Below, piece by piece: positions 44,059 to 53,058 of a stretch of DNA of 64,000 nucleotides. The translations under genes and the position numbers were made by a program. The stretch's first letter is position 1. Each line of letters begins with the position of its first letter. The DNA is from SP5GCR1 sp965199685. Lineage in GTDB: Bacteria > Pseudomonadota > Gammaproteobacteria > Poriferisulfidales > Oxydemutatoraceae. The stretch spans positions 1,736,001-1,800,000 of the forward strand of contig OZ241323.1 in assembly GCA_965199685.1 (NCBI GenBank), written 5' to 3'. Under the pieces are notes generated by a model. The model was given only the letters and a program-made list of their open reading frames with translations. It was not told where the DNA came from and made no database searches.

Positions 44059-44583
44059 TTAACTGCTACGACTGGTTGTACGCAAAGGAATAGCCCTTTG
44101 AGTTATGGTCTGCTCTTTTCCCAAGAGTGTCTGCCATTTGAGTTTTATCAGAAAATGCTGTCCCGAACGGTTGATAGTCAATTTTCCCTGAGGAAACAAT
44201 GGCTTTGTGATGCCAAGCTGCCGACACTGCGCTGACTCTAACATCGTTCTGCATCCCCATAAAGCCAACTGAAAGTCAGCAAATTCTCGAGGGTTGCATT
44301 CTTGCAAAAAGCAATTAGAAGCACCGGCACCGGAATTACCGCTACTTAGATAGTACTCGGGATTTGGACTGGCGTGCAGCACTGCAGAAATTTCGTTTAA
44401 CAACAGGCGTGCTTGTAATGAACGTATCAGTTCCCTCTCGGTGGATAGATTTTTTTGTTGTAGTTGCGCAAATCCCAATAATGCGATAACTGAGATTGCT
44501 AAAGCAAGCAAAAGCTCTATCAAGCTAAATCCCGAACACCCATGTTGATGAGAGGGCCGACGAGAGGAATGACTATATCGCAT
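44059..44583 (-). CDS. PilV-type minor pilin
   Basis: A 174-residue type IV prepilin. A basic leader ends in GCSG and is cleaved before FSLIELLLALAISVIALLGF, with E5 conserved for assembly. Cysteine-rich downstream region. It follows a FimT-type pilin gene with a 3-base gap, as in fimT-pilV clusters of minor pilins that prime pilus assembly. The rest of such an operon (pilW, pilX, pilY1) is not in this window; a repeat-rich region lies upstream of the pair. Confidence 0.78.
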   Translation of the reverse strand: MRYSHSSRRPSHQHGCSGFSLIELLLALAISVIALLGFAQLQQKNLSTERELIRSLQARLLLNEISAVLHASPNPEYYLSSGNSGAGASNCFLQECNPREFADFQLALWGCRTMLESAQCRQLGITKPLFPQGKLTINRSGQHFLIKLKWQTLLGKEQTITQRAIPLRTTSRSS

Positions 44584-44586
44584 CGT

Positions 44587-45141
44587 TTAAGGTGGGCAGT
44601 TGTCAACATCGGATGGCTGCTCATCGTTTGGGTATTGCATTAAACGCACTCTACCACTTTGACTGATGATAAGCTCCGAAATCGCCTGCGTTGGTGACCC
44701 CGAACAAAGCATAAAACGCCCGTTATAGTTGGCTTTGCCGAAACGATTATAAGTAATGAACTGTGAGAAAGTTTGGGAACGTATGGCGATGTCTCGGGCA
44801 TCGCTTTGTTGCACCATCAAAAGACGCTCGTCGCGATCCAACACTCCATTGACAGAATCAGGATGCTCCATGAAAACGAGCCAACCTTTTTCGTAAGCTG
44901 TTCCTGCACAACGCGTGCCATCCTCACTACTGCATATCGTAGTCGCACTACCGCTGACCATTGCATGACTGCGCGCAAACTCTAAGGCTTCCCAAAACTG
45001 ATGGGTATAGTGCATAAACCTATTCTGCTTAACCCAATAAGCAGGCAATGCCAAAACCGAAACCAGCAACAAACCACTAATCCCTAGCGTAAGTAACAAT
45101 TCAATCAGCGTGAAACCTTCGGTTGTATTTTTCCTATCCAT
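44587..45141 (-). CDS. FimT/GspH-type minor pilin
   Basis: A 184-residue prepilin with leader MDRKNTTEG and cleavage before FTLIELLLTLGISGLLLVSV. The GspH/FimT domain pattern is FWEALEFARSHAMVSGSATTI, followed by a disulfide-likely cysteine pattern. FimT proteins of this type can bind DNA for uptake, which would fit with a YifB/ComM protein nearby, but that link is inference. Confidence 0.82.
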   Translation of the reverse strand: MDRKNTTEGFTLIELLLTLGISGLLLVSVLALPAYWVKQNRFMHYTHQFWEALEFARSHAMVSGSATTICSSEDGTRCAGTAYEKGWLVFMEHPDSVNGVLDRDERLLMVQQSDARDIAIRSQTFSQFITYNRFGKANYNGRFMLCSGSPTQAISELIISQSGRVRLMQYPNDEQPSDVDNCPP

Positions 45142-45719
45142 ATTGCCATATTAAACAACACGAGTAACCACAAAAAATTTATCCGATAAACAGGCTCAAA
45201 TAAGCGATAAACAAAATAGAACCGCCGATTGTTGCCGTTGCACAAACGGCGTGACATTGTGCAGAACCTTAACATAGTTGTGTAGGTCGGACAAGCTAAG
45301 GCTTGTCCTCATAGAGGCAAAATGGCAAGAGCATGCAAATCCGATCCTTTTTATAACGAGATGTGGGACTGTTGAAAAAGTATCTGCATTAGTACATTCC
45401 CCTCCTCTGGAGGGGTGGCAGGCGAAGCCTGACGGGGTGGTTGTGGTGGTTCTGCACTAGACAATTACCTCCTACGGGTGCATGACGGTACTTTTTCAAC
45501 AGTCCCATGTTTGTAATTTATAGTTCTTTCACAAAAGCGATAACCGCCGATTGTTGCCGTTGCATAAACGGCGTGACATTGTGCAGAACCTTAACATGGG
45601 TATGTAGGTCGGACAAGCTAAGGCTTGTCCTAAATGGTGGGTACGCTAAAAATCACCGCATCAGTCAAAGCCCTCCATAGGAGGGGAATATATTCCTAGC
45701 ACAACCGGCAGTATGGGAG
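45142..45719. repeat. Repeat-filled interval with a directly repeated flank
   Basis: 45202-45309 and 45535-45631 are copies of one block (AAGCGATAA... CCGCCGATTGTTGCCGTTGC ... GGACAAGCTAAGGCTTGTCC), the second lacking 11 bases. They flank the miniature element 45365-45506. A reversed copy lies near 52.8 kb. No gene is seen. Confidence 0.85.
45365..45506. mobile_element. Miniature inverted-repeat element, 142 bp, with perfect 18-bp ends
   Basis: GGGACTGTTGAAAAAGTA (45365-45382) and its exact reverse complement (45489-45506). The interior holds CCCCTCCTCTGGAGGGGTGG, GGCAGGCGAAGCCTGACGGG and GTGGTTCTGCACTAGACAAT. An inverted copy is at 57307-57444 and a shorter one at 12205-12298. No coding capacity, so mobilisation would need a transposase supplied from elsewhere. 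Confidence 0.9.
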
Positions 45720-46760
45720 TTAGATAACTCGAATTTTCCTCGATTCTAGATTGTTCAAATTGCCAATGATGGTTGCTTGTTCAAAGCCTTTTTCTAAAAG
45801 TAAGTTCTGCACTTCCGATGCCACAGTCGGCGAGCAAGCGACGAGTAGACCTCCGTTGGTTTGAGGGTCGCTTAATAAGGTTTTGATTTCTTTTGCTCTA
45901 GCCGACAACTCCACATTGCGGCAACAATGCTCCCAGTTGCGAGTGCCAGCTCCGGTGCTAACACCGTTCGCCGCTAAATCCACCGCTTGTTCAATCAGCG
46001 GGATATCGTTCGCATTGATTACAGCTTGCAGTTTTGACGCTCGGCACATCTCCAATAAATGGCATAACAATCCGAAGCCGGTGACATCGGTCATCGCATG
46101 CACTGACTTCAACTGTGCAAGGTCGGCACCTATATCGTTCAGTTGGCTGGCATACTTTATCAGGGTTTCATAGCCTGCTTGATCAAGTTTGTTTTGTTTA
46201 TAGGCAGCTGCCAATACACCAATGCCCAACGGTTTTCCCAATAGTAAAACATCGCCGGATTGCGCCGTGTCGTTCTGCTTAATATGATCGGGATGCGCTA
46301 AGCCACAAACCGAGAGACCATAAAAAGGCTCCGCGCAGTCTATAGAGTGTCCGCCTGCCACCGCAACACCGGCGCAATTACAGCTTGCACTACCGCCTTC
46401 CAACACTTGTGCTATCACCTCCGTTGCCACCTTATCCGTCGGCATGCCGAGTATGTTTAAGGCTAAAATTGGTTTGCCGCCCATCGCATAAATATCGGAT
46501 AATGCATTGGCAGCGGCAATGCGACCGAAATCAAAAGGATTATCTACTAGCGGCACAAAGAAATCGGTTGTCGCAATCAATACCTGCTCTGAATTAAGTT
46601 TGTAAAGGGCTGCATCGTCGAAAGTATCGCTACCTAGCAGTAGTTGCGAGTCGGATAAGGCAGGGATGTTTTCTAGCAATTTCCTGAGCATACTCGGAGA
46701 AATTTTGCACCCACATCCGCCGCCGTGAGATAATGCGGTTAATTTGAAGTTTTGAGTCAT
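45720..46760 (-). CDS. selD: Selenophosphate synthetase
   Basis: SelD makes selenophosphate from selenide and ATP. The 346-residue enzyme has the catalytic N-terminus GGGCGCKIS (C16 and K19, equivalent to C17 and K20 of E. coli), so it uses cysteine rather than selenocysteine. The PurM-like core shows DTFDDAALY, ATTDFFVPLVDNPFDFG, AVAGGHSID and MTDVTGFGLLCHL. Adjacent mnmH indicates use for tRNA 2-selenouridine. The two starts face away from each other only 5 bases apart. Confidence 0.96.
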   Translation of the reverse strand: MTQNFKLTALSHGGGCGCKISPSMLRKLLENIPALSDSQLLLGSDTFDDAALYKLNSEQVLIATTDFFVPLVDNPFDFGRIAAANALSDIYAMGGKPILALNILGMPTDKVATEVIAQVLEGGSASCNCAGVAVAGGHSIDCAEPFYGLSVCGLAHPDHIKQNDTAQSGDVLLLGKPLGIGVLAAAYKQNKLDQAGYETLIKYASQLNDIGADLAQLKSVHAMTDVTGFGLLCHLLEMCRASKLQAVINANDIPLIEQAVDLAANGVSTGAGTRNWEHCCRNVELSARAKEIKTLLSDPQTNGGLLVACSPTVASEVQNLLLEKGFEQATIIGNLNNLESRKIRVI

Positions 46761-46765
46761 GTTTA

Positions 46766-47818
46766 ATGTTTAAGCTAGCAGAAAATTGGACCTTAGATCA
46801 CATTGCGCATTTTGACGACATCTTAGATGTGCGTTCGCCTGCGGAGTACGCACTTGACCATCTGCCTCAAGCACTTAATTTCCCGGTGCTAGACGATGAA
46901 GAACGTTCACGCGTAGGCATATTATATAAAAAAGTCTCTGGCTTTGAGGCTAAAAAACAGGGTGCCGCTTTAGTCGCATCGCATATCGCATTGCATATAG
47001 AATCGCAACTTGCCAACAAAACCGAAAGCTGGCAACCTTTAGTCTATTGTTGGCGCGGCGGCACCCGTAGCGCAGCGATGGTTCATGTTCTAAACAACAT
47101 AGGCTGGAGGGCGCAACAGTTACCCGGCGGCTACAAGGCATATAGGCATAGAGTGATAGAAACAATTGTCGAACTTGCTCCCCAGTTACGCTTTGTAGTG
47201 CTATGCGGGAAAACCGGTGTTGGGAAAACACGATTGCTGGAGGCTTTGCATAAGCATAGAAAACAAGTACTTGACTTAGAAAAAATCGCAAACCACAAGG
47301 GTTCGGTACTCGGTGAACCAACGCAAGGAGAACAGCCCTCGCAAAAATGTTTTGAAAGTAAGCTATGCCATACGATGAGAGCCTTAGATCCTGATCAAAC
47401 CGTTTATGTGGAATCAGAAAGTCCTAAAATTGGGCGTGTCCAAATTCCCACAGTTCTACTCAACGCGATGCACCGTGGCCGATGCCTACACATAGAGGCA
47501 ACAATGCCTGCACGAGTGGCTTTCCTATGCAAGGAATACCGGCATTTTTTGCAAGACCCGAAATTGTTCCAATCGGCAATAGCTCGATTGACAGCTTATG
47601 TTGGGAAGAGAAAAATAGCATATTGGTTGTCCTTACACAAAGCACAGGAAATGTCAGAATTAGTAGGGGATTTGTTGGTTTCGCATTATGACCCTTTTTA
47701 TACCCGTTCTATGAATAAACATTTTGGGCATTATCAAAACACCAATACCACAATACAGCTCCATAAAATAGACGAAGAGAGTCTCAACAAAGCCGTTGCC
47801 GATATTGAGCAAATGTAG
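46766..47818 (+). CDS. mnmH: tRNA 2-selenouridine synthase
   Basis: MnmH (SelU) replaces sulfur by selenium at the wobble uridine of some tRNAs through a geranylated intermediate. The N-terminal rhodanese domain (DILDVRSPAEYALDHLPQAL) carries the catalytic Cys95 in VYCWRGGTRS. The C-terminal P-loop domain has LCGKTGVGKTRLLEAL (about 147-162) and YVESESPKIG. Length 350 residues is normal. Divergent from selD. Confidence 0.95.
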   Translation: MFKLAENWTLDHIAHFDDILDVRSPAEYALDHLPQALNFPVLDDEERSRVGILYKKVSGFEAKKQGAALVASHIALHIESQLANKTESWQPLVYCWRGGTRSAAMVHVLNNIGWRAQQLPGGYKAYRHRVIETIVELAPQLRFVVLCGKTGVGKTRLLEALHKHRKQVLDLEKIANHKGSVLGEPTQGEQPSQKCFESKLCHTMRALDPDQTVYVESESPKIGRVQIPTVLLNAMHRGRCLHIEATMPARVAFLCKEYRHFLQDPKLFQSAIARLTAYVGKRKIAYWLSLHKAQEMSELVGDLLVSHYDPFYTRSMNKHFGHYQNTNTTIQLHKIDEESLNKAVADIEQM

Positions 47819-47891
47819 GTTGCAGGTATAGTAAAATGTTCCAAACTATCTAACATATCTACAATTTCAGAAACCGAAATATATCTAAATA

Positions 47892-48803
47892 ATGCCTTAT
47901 CCTCCTATTTATATCATTAACCTGAAGCGGACTCCAGAAAGAAGATTATTTATACAAAGACAGCTTGATGCTCTAAATCTAGACCATGAATTTGTGGAGG
48001 CAATCGATAAATACGATTTAGGCTCTACGACTGAGCGTGCGATTATTGCTGATCAACTGAGCATTGACACAGCCAATATGGAAACCTTATACGGTTATTA
48101 TAGTAATCGTAACCGTCTTGCGAACTTGGCTTGTTTGTTAAGCCATATCAAAGTCTATAATTTAATCATAAAAAATAATATTCCATATACTTGTGTGTTA
48201 GAAGATGATATTCACTTATTGCCTGTCTATCCTAGAATATTAATAGCTGCACAGAAAATATCTTGGGAGGTTTTAATGCTTTCTAGCCAATCAGCTTATG
48301 TTCACAGAATAATATATGAATTACATACTTCTAAGTTCCGTAGTCTGTACAAATTTATACGCTATAAAAAATATTACCCTGAATTAACTTTCTATACTGC
48401 CCGTTCAATAGCCTTAAAAATCATAAAATTACCCATATTGCGATACAAAATAACAAAGAGAATAAGCGTAAAAGCTAAATACACTAGAAAAGAAAAATTT
48501 ATAGAATATATGGCATGTGAAATAGGCGCGTTACCTAATCGAGATAAACGTTTATGGCATAAAGTCACTCTAAAGCATCATATCACTACACCGGAAGTAT
48601 CAAAAATCGCTTCAGGCATGGCTTACATGCTAACTCGCTCGGCAGCAATTAAATGGAAACAGACAGCTATTTCAGGATTTAGACCGATAGATTGTGTACC
48701 TATGGATTTGTATGCTAAAGGGGATTTAAGCCTTTATCTTGTCACCCCACCTTGCGTTAATGCCTCGTATCATTTCCTAGTGAATTCCGTCAATGCCGAT
48801 TGA
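47892..48803 (+). CDS. GT25-family glycosyltransferase, paralogue A1
   Basis: A 303-residue glycosyltransferase of family 25 (LPS/LOS type). The N-terminal IYIINLKRTPERRLFIQRQL, the mid motif LACLLSHIKVYNLII and the acidic VLEDDIHLLP (DXD-like) are family signatures. A basic central part and the C-terminal MAYMLTRSAAIKWK ... LYLVTPPCVNASYHFL follow. It lies in a cluster of five paralogues. It probably adds a hexose to surface glycan, but donor and acceptor are unknown. Little sequence resembling a ribosome binding site precedes it. Confidence 0.82.
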   Translation: MPYPPIYIINLKRTPERRLFIQRQLDALNLDHEFVEAIDKYDLGSTTERAIIADQLSIDTANMETLYGYYSNRNRLANLACLLSHIKVYNLIIKNNIPYTCVLEDDIHLLPVYPRILIAAQKISWEVLMLSSQSAYVHRIIYELHTSKFRSLYKFIRYKKYYPELTFYTARSIALKIIKLPILRYKITKRISVKAKYTRKEKFIEYMACEIGALPNRDKRLWHKVTLKHHITTPEVSKIASGMAYMLTRSAAIKWKQTAISGFRPIDCVPMDLYAKGDLSLYLVTPPCVNASYHFLVNSVNAD

Positions 48804-48923
48804 TCACACTTATAACCTTGAAGCGATGCTACCATGCGATTAAATGTAAAGTGCGAACATGTCAAAATGTTTCAGAATATTTAGCACTATGTCGTTAATT
48901 CCTAAAATTAAAATATCTAAGTA

Positions 48924-49835
48924 ATGCCTTACCCTCCTATCTATATCATCAATCTGAAACGTACTCCAGAGAGAAAATTATTTATACAAAGGCAGCTCAA
49001 TGCCCTAAATCTAAACTACCAATTCGTAGAGGCGATTGACAAATACGATTTAGGTTCTAAGGCAGAGCGTGCAATCATTGCCGACCAGCTAGACATTGAC
49101 ACAACCAATATGGAAACCCTAAATAAATTGATTGACAACAGTCGTTTGGCTTGTCTATTAAGCCATATCAAAGTCTATAATTTAATCATAGAAAAAAATA
49201 TCCCATATACTTGTGTATTAGAAGATGATGCCTACCTATTACCTGACTTCTCTAAGATATTAATAACCGCGCAGCAAACAGCTTGGGATGTTCTAATGCT
49301 CTCCAACCAATCACATTCTGTGCGAAAAATAATACTTGAATTACATACTTCTATGTTCCATAGTCTATACAAGTTAATATGCTATAAAAAACATTACCCT
49401 GAATTAACTTTTTTTACCGTCTGTTTAATGACCTTAAAAATCATAAAGTTACTTATGTTGCGGCACAAAATGACCAACAAAATAAGCGCAAAAGCTAAAT
49501 ACATTAAAAACGAAAAATTCATAGAATATATGGCATGTGAAATAGGTGCGCTACCCAATCGAGATAGACAGCCATGGCATAAAGTCACTCCTAATCACCA
49601 TATCACTACACCAGAAATATCAAAATTCAATGCAACTTCAGGCATGGCTTATATGTTGACTCATTCGGCAGCAACCAAATGGAAACAGGCAGCTATTTCA
49701 TTGTCTAAGTCGTCATCAATAGATCGTATACCTTTTGAATTATACAAAAAGAAAGACCTGAAGCTTTATATTGTCCTTCCACCTTGTGTTAATGCCTCAT
49801 ACCAGTATCTAGTAAATTCTGCACATTGCTACTAG
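48924..49835 (+). CDS. GT25-family glycosyltransferase, paralogue A2
   Basis: A 303-residue close paralogue of the preceding gene. IYIINLKRTPERKLFIQRQL, CLLSHIKVYNLIIEKNIPYT and VLEDDAYLLP are shared; the C-terminus again ends PPCVNASYQYLVNS. Similarity extends into the upstream spacer, so this is a tandem duplication. Variation is concentrated in the middle and near residues 45-55, consistent with change in acceptor specificity. Confidence 0.82.
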   Translation: MPYPPIYIINLKRTPERKLFIQRQLNALNLNYQFVEAIDKYDLGSKAERAIIADQLDIDTTNMETLNKLIDNSRLACLLSHIKVYNLIIEKNIPYTCVLEDDAYLLPDFSKILITAQQTAWDVLMLSNQSHSVRKIILELHTSMFHSLYKLICYKKHYPELTFFTVCLMTLKIIKLLMLRHKMTNKISAKAKYIKNEKFIEYMACEIGALPNRDRQPWHKVTPNHHITTPEISKFNATSGMAYMLTHSAATKWKQAAISLSKSSSIDRIPFELYKKKDLKLYIVLPPCVNASYQYLVNSAHCY

Positions 49836-49870
49836 GTATTGTACGGTGTTAGAGGTTGTTGAAGAGTAGA

Positions 49871-49946
49871 ACCGCCGTTGTATATTTAGCCGCCGCTCTG
49901 GAATACGGTTCAGGTTCATAACATAGATTGGAGGAAAGGTTGCCAT
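49871..49946 (-). pseudogene. Relic 5' end of a GT25 gene
   Basis: On the minus strand it reads MATFPPIYVMNLNRIPERRL and a few more residues. It then passes into a dispersed-repeat sequence (GTAGAACCGCCG reading forward) and ends. It resembles the N-terminus of the B-type paralogues, so the rest was lost, probably with the repeat insertion. Confidence 0.75.
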
Positions 49947-49980
49947 TATGGTTGTTTGAGATGAGGAATTTATTCCTGCA

Positions 49981-51042
49981 TCACCGACGGCGAGCACTAA
50001 ATCTAAGATACTCATAAGTGGCAGTTGCACAAGGTGGAGTGACTATTCGTAGCTTCACTTGCTCATTTTTGTACAACTCCCAAGGGGTCTGGTCTATTGC
50101 CAATACGCTGGGATCAAGAACCTTGCGTTTCCACTTTACTGCTGTCAATTGATTTACTAAATAGCCTATAGTCGAGTAAGGCTCATATTTCGGCTTGGCG
50201 ATACGATGATGCTCGGTTAATGGTTGCAGACTACTTTTTTCGGGCCATACACCAAGTTGAATAACAGTATAAAGTTCTAGAATTTCGTGCAGCTCTCTAT
50301 GCATTCTTTCACAATAACTGAAATTGATCCAAGGTGAACGAAGTTTTTCTAGTACGACTTTTTTTACAATCTCTTTATACCTGATGTTGTATTCTTCACA
50401 AACTTTTAAGACACGCTCCAACTGCCTAGGATATCGATGGAAATCAATACCGTAATCTTCTGATAGGCGTTTTAGTTGATATGCTCTTTGCTTAGTGCTA
50501 AAGCTATTAACTAAACGATCTAAGAGCAATAAATATTTAGATAATAAATTTTTAGTAGACCTCTTTATCCCCAAGTATGGTACAGGAAAATATTTGGTAG
50601 GTTGACTGGCAAGTAGCAGTATATCCCATTCCAGTTCAGAGGCAATTTTAAGAACCTCAGGGAAAGTCGGCAATAACGTAGCATCGTCTTCCAGTATGCA
50701 TGCCCAATCAATACCATTTTTGATCATCAAGTCATAAATTTTGATATGACTTAATGCGACAGCAAGCTGACCTAGGTTGTCATTTTTCCAGTTTTTGTCC
50801 TGCTTGGTCTTCGCATGATCAACTATCGCAGCATATTTGTTTTCTATAAAGGATTCGCCAATGCCTAATGATTGTGCAATCTGTACGCGATATTCTTGGG
50901 ATTCCATTTCATGTTTATCAATATCATCTACATCAACAAACTCATACTTTAAGCTAAACGTATCCAATTGCCTTTGTATGTGCAACCTACGCTCAGGGTT
51001 ACGCTTCAGATTAATAACATAGATAGGAGGAAGGGTTACCAT
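49981..51042 (-). CDS. GT25-family glycosyltransferase, paralogue B1
   Basis: A 353-residue GT25 protein: IYVINLKRNPERRLHIQRQL, LAVALSHIKIYDLMI and CILEDDATLLPTFPEVL. About 50 residues longer than the A-type through a longer helical middle. The C-terminal QTPWELYKNEQVKLRIVTPP is conserved with B2. Expressed in the opposite direction to the A-type genes. Confidence 0.82.
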   Translation of the reverse strand: MVTLPPIYVINLKRNPERRLHIQRQLDTFSLKYEFVDVDDIDKHEMESQEYRVQIAQSLGIGESFIENKYAAIVDHAKTKQDKNWKNDNLGQLAVALSHIKIYDLMIKNGIDWACILEDDATLLPTFPEVLKIASELEWDILLLASQPTKYFPVPYLGIKRSTKNLLSKYLLLLDRLVNSFSTKQRAYQLKRLSEDYGIDFHRYPRQLERVLKVCEEYNIRYKEIVKKVVLEKLRSPWINFSYCERMHRELHEILELYTVIQLGVWPEKSSLQPLTEHHRIAKPKYEPYSTIGYLVNQLTAVKWKRKVLDPSVLAIDQTPWELYKNEQVKLRIVTPPCATATYEYLRFSARRR

Positions 51043-51117
51043 TATATTTAATTGGATTACGAATTTATTCTGTATTATAAATTACTATCTAAGGCGAGTA
51101 CTATACATAAATGAACT

Positions 51118-51420
51118 ATGTCAACCCAAAACTCAAATGCGAGGCTTGGGTTGACATTTCGTTACGGAGTAATTGTGGTTTTGTCAAGTTGCCTATATAA
51201 TTCCCCTCGCAAAGGTATATCGTCATTACAACTATCAAAGGAATTAGGTATCACTCAAAAGTCGGCTTGGTTTATGCTTCAGCGTATTCGGGAGGTTTGT
51301 AGGCAGGGAGTATTTAAGTTATCTGGTACGATAGAAATGGGAATTATATACAATAATCCCTACTTAACAAAGAAATCACTTTTGACGGTTTTGAGAAAGC
51401 AACAAAAGAGGTATTACTAA
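51118..51420 (+). pseudogene. IS1595-type transposase remnant
   Basis: Contains KGISSLQLSKELGITQKSAW and FMLQRIREV, then KLSGTIEM, matching the N-terminal part of IS1595-type transposases (normal continuation VEVDETYIGG). The frame then drifts (GIIYNNPYLTKK) and stops, and the catalytic DDE part is missing. It is inactive. Confidence 0.7.
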
Positions 51421-51509
51421 AGCCTGTTTCTAGTAAGGCGAAGTATCAGAACAAGAAGCCGGCAAAGAAAGAGCTAAATACTTGGTTTAAGATACACAAG
51501 CGGAAATAA
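51381..51509 (+). pseudogene. Unrecognised 3' gene fragment
   Basis: In another frame FDGFEKATKEVLLKPVSSKA runs on for a further 22 residues to a lysine-rich end (KIHKRK) and stop. It looks like a genuine C-terminal tail but has no start and I cannot name it. Confidence 0.35.
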
Positions 51510-51545
51510 TCGGTTTGTAGATTTATGTATATAATTCCCTAAATT

Positions 51546-52604
51546 TTATCCAGTGCGGACGCTATACTTAAATGAACTATGTGTAGGTATTGCACAAGGT
51601 GGAGTAATTATGCGTAGCTTCGCTTGCTCATTTTGGTATAGCTGCCAAGGAATTTCATCGATTCCTAAAAGGTGTTCTGCAAAGGCTTCATGCTTCCATT
51701 TCATTGCAGTCGGTTGATTTACTAAATAGGCGGTAGCCGAGTAAGGTTTGTATTTTGGTATGGCGATACAATGATACTCGGTTATTAAATTGAGACTGGT
51801 TTTTTCGGGTACTGCACCGAACTGCATAAAAATATACGGTTCTAAATATCTGTTTAGGGTTTTATATGCTTGATACCGTTCATGATCTATCATAATAATA
51901 CGGCGATTAGCTGGCATAATCGTTTTTGCAATCTCTGTGTATTTATTGTCATATTCTTTTATGATATCTGCGAAACGTTCCGATTGCTTGAAATATATAC
52001 GAGAATTAAAACCGTACTCTTCAACCAAACTTTTTATACGATAATCTTTTTCGTTTTTGGTTGTTGGAGTCTCCTTGAGTCGACGACCTAAGAATAATAA
52101 ATTTTTGCTAAAAATACGAACGCATCTAATATGTTTTTTTAGTATTTCAGAAAATATACTTGGGTAATGAGCAAGTAGCAATATATCCCATTCCAGTTTG
52201 GGGGCAATTTCAAGAACCTCAGGAAAAGTAGGCAACAACTTAGCATCGTCTTCCAGTATGCAAGCCCAATCAATATCATTTTTTACCATTAAGTCATAAA
52301 TTTTGATATGGCTTAGCGTAGTAGCAAGACTACCTAGTTTTACATTTTTCCAGCTTTTGTTTTGGTTGGTTTTTGCATGATCAGCTATTGCAGCATATTT
52401 GTTTTCTATAAGAGATTCGTCAATGCCTAATGATTGTGCAATCCGTATACGATGTGTTGCAGATTCCAGTTCATATTTATCAATACCATCTACATATACA
52501 AACTCATACTTCAAGCCGAGTGTATCCATCTGTCTTTGCATATAAAGTCTACGCTCTGGATTACGCTTTAGATTAATAACATAGATAGGAGGAAAGATTG
52601 CCAT
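51546..52604 (-). CDS. GT25-family glycosyltransferase, paralogue B2
   Basis: A 352-residue paralogue of B1 with the same landmarks: IYVINLKRNPERRLYMQRQM, LATTLSHIKIYDLMV, CILEDDAKLLPTFPEVL and a C-terminal PWQLYQNEQAKLRIITPPC. The upstream region is nearly the same as that of B1. Central residues diverge more than the ends. Confidence 0.82.
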   Translation of the reverse strand: MAIFPPIYVINLKRNPERRLYMQRQMDTLGLKYEFVYVDGIDKYELESATHRIRIAQSLGIDESLIENKYAAIADHAKTNQNKSWKNVKLGSLATTLSHIKIYDLMVKNDIDWACILEDDAKLLPTFPEVLEIAPKLEWDILLLAHYPSIFSEILKKHIRCVRIFSKNLLFLGRRLKETPTTKNEKDYRIKSLVEEYGFNSRIYFKQSERFADIIKEYDNKYTEIAKTIMPANRRIIMIDHERYQAYKTLNRYLEPYIFMQFGAVPEKTSLNLITEYHCIAIPKYKPYSATAYLVNQPTAMKWKHEAFAEHLLGIDEIPWQLYQNEQAKLRIITPPCAIPTHSSFKYSVRTG

Positions 52605-53058
52605 TATATTTAATTGGATTACGAATTTATTCTGTATTATAAATTACTATCTAAGGCGAGTATTATACATAAATGAACTATGTCAACCCAAAACTCAAAT
52701 GTGGGGCTGTTGATAAATAGAACCGCCGTTTGTTGCAACGGCAACAAATGGCGTAACATTGTGCAGATGCAACCTGATGGAGTGGTTTTTTGTGTGCCAA
52801 CCATTTAGGACAAGCCTTAGCTTGTCCGACCTACATACCCATGTTATGGTTCTGCATAGCTTAACGCCGTTTGATTTTTATGTACGTAATATTTCTAATG
52901 AGCACAATATTTAGATTTTGCACAAAGTTACGCCACTTGACCTACTGGCTCAAGTGGCGGGCTCACTCGGTTCAAACGGCGGTTCTATTTTCAGTACGAA
53001 CCTCTAAAATGATAAACTACATATAAATAAATATCTTGAACCTAAAGAAATCTAAATA
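52605..53058. repeat. Repeat-filled interval in the GT25 cluster
   Basis: 52605-52700 duplicates the B1 upstream region. From 52703 (GGGGCTGTTGATAAATAGAA) a composite element follows: the CCGCCGTTTGTTGC hairpin, an inverted GGACAAGCCTTAGCTTGTCC block (52811), CGCCACTTGACCTACTGGCT (52932) and, at its right end near 53000, GGCGGTTCTATTTTCAGTAC. No gene is seen. Confidence 0.75.

Larger units (their letters stand above)
51043..51545. other. Interval with transposase remnants between GT25 genes
   Basis: 51043-51140 is nearly identical to 52605-52700 (the region upstream of B2), so the upstream flank was duplicated together with the gene. The rest holds the IS1595-type remnant and an unrecognised 3' fragment. 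Confidence 0.7.

Noticed and set aside
45278..45460. 60-codon frame in the repeat region upstream of the pilin genes
   Set aside because: It runs across two repeat modules and the start of a miniature element; there is no ribosome binding site or protein-like composition.
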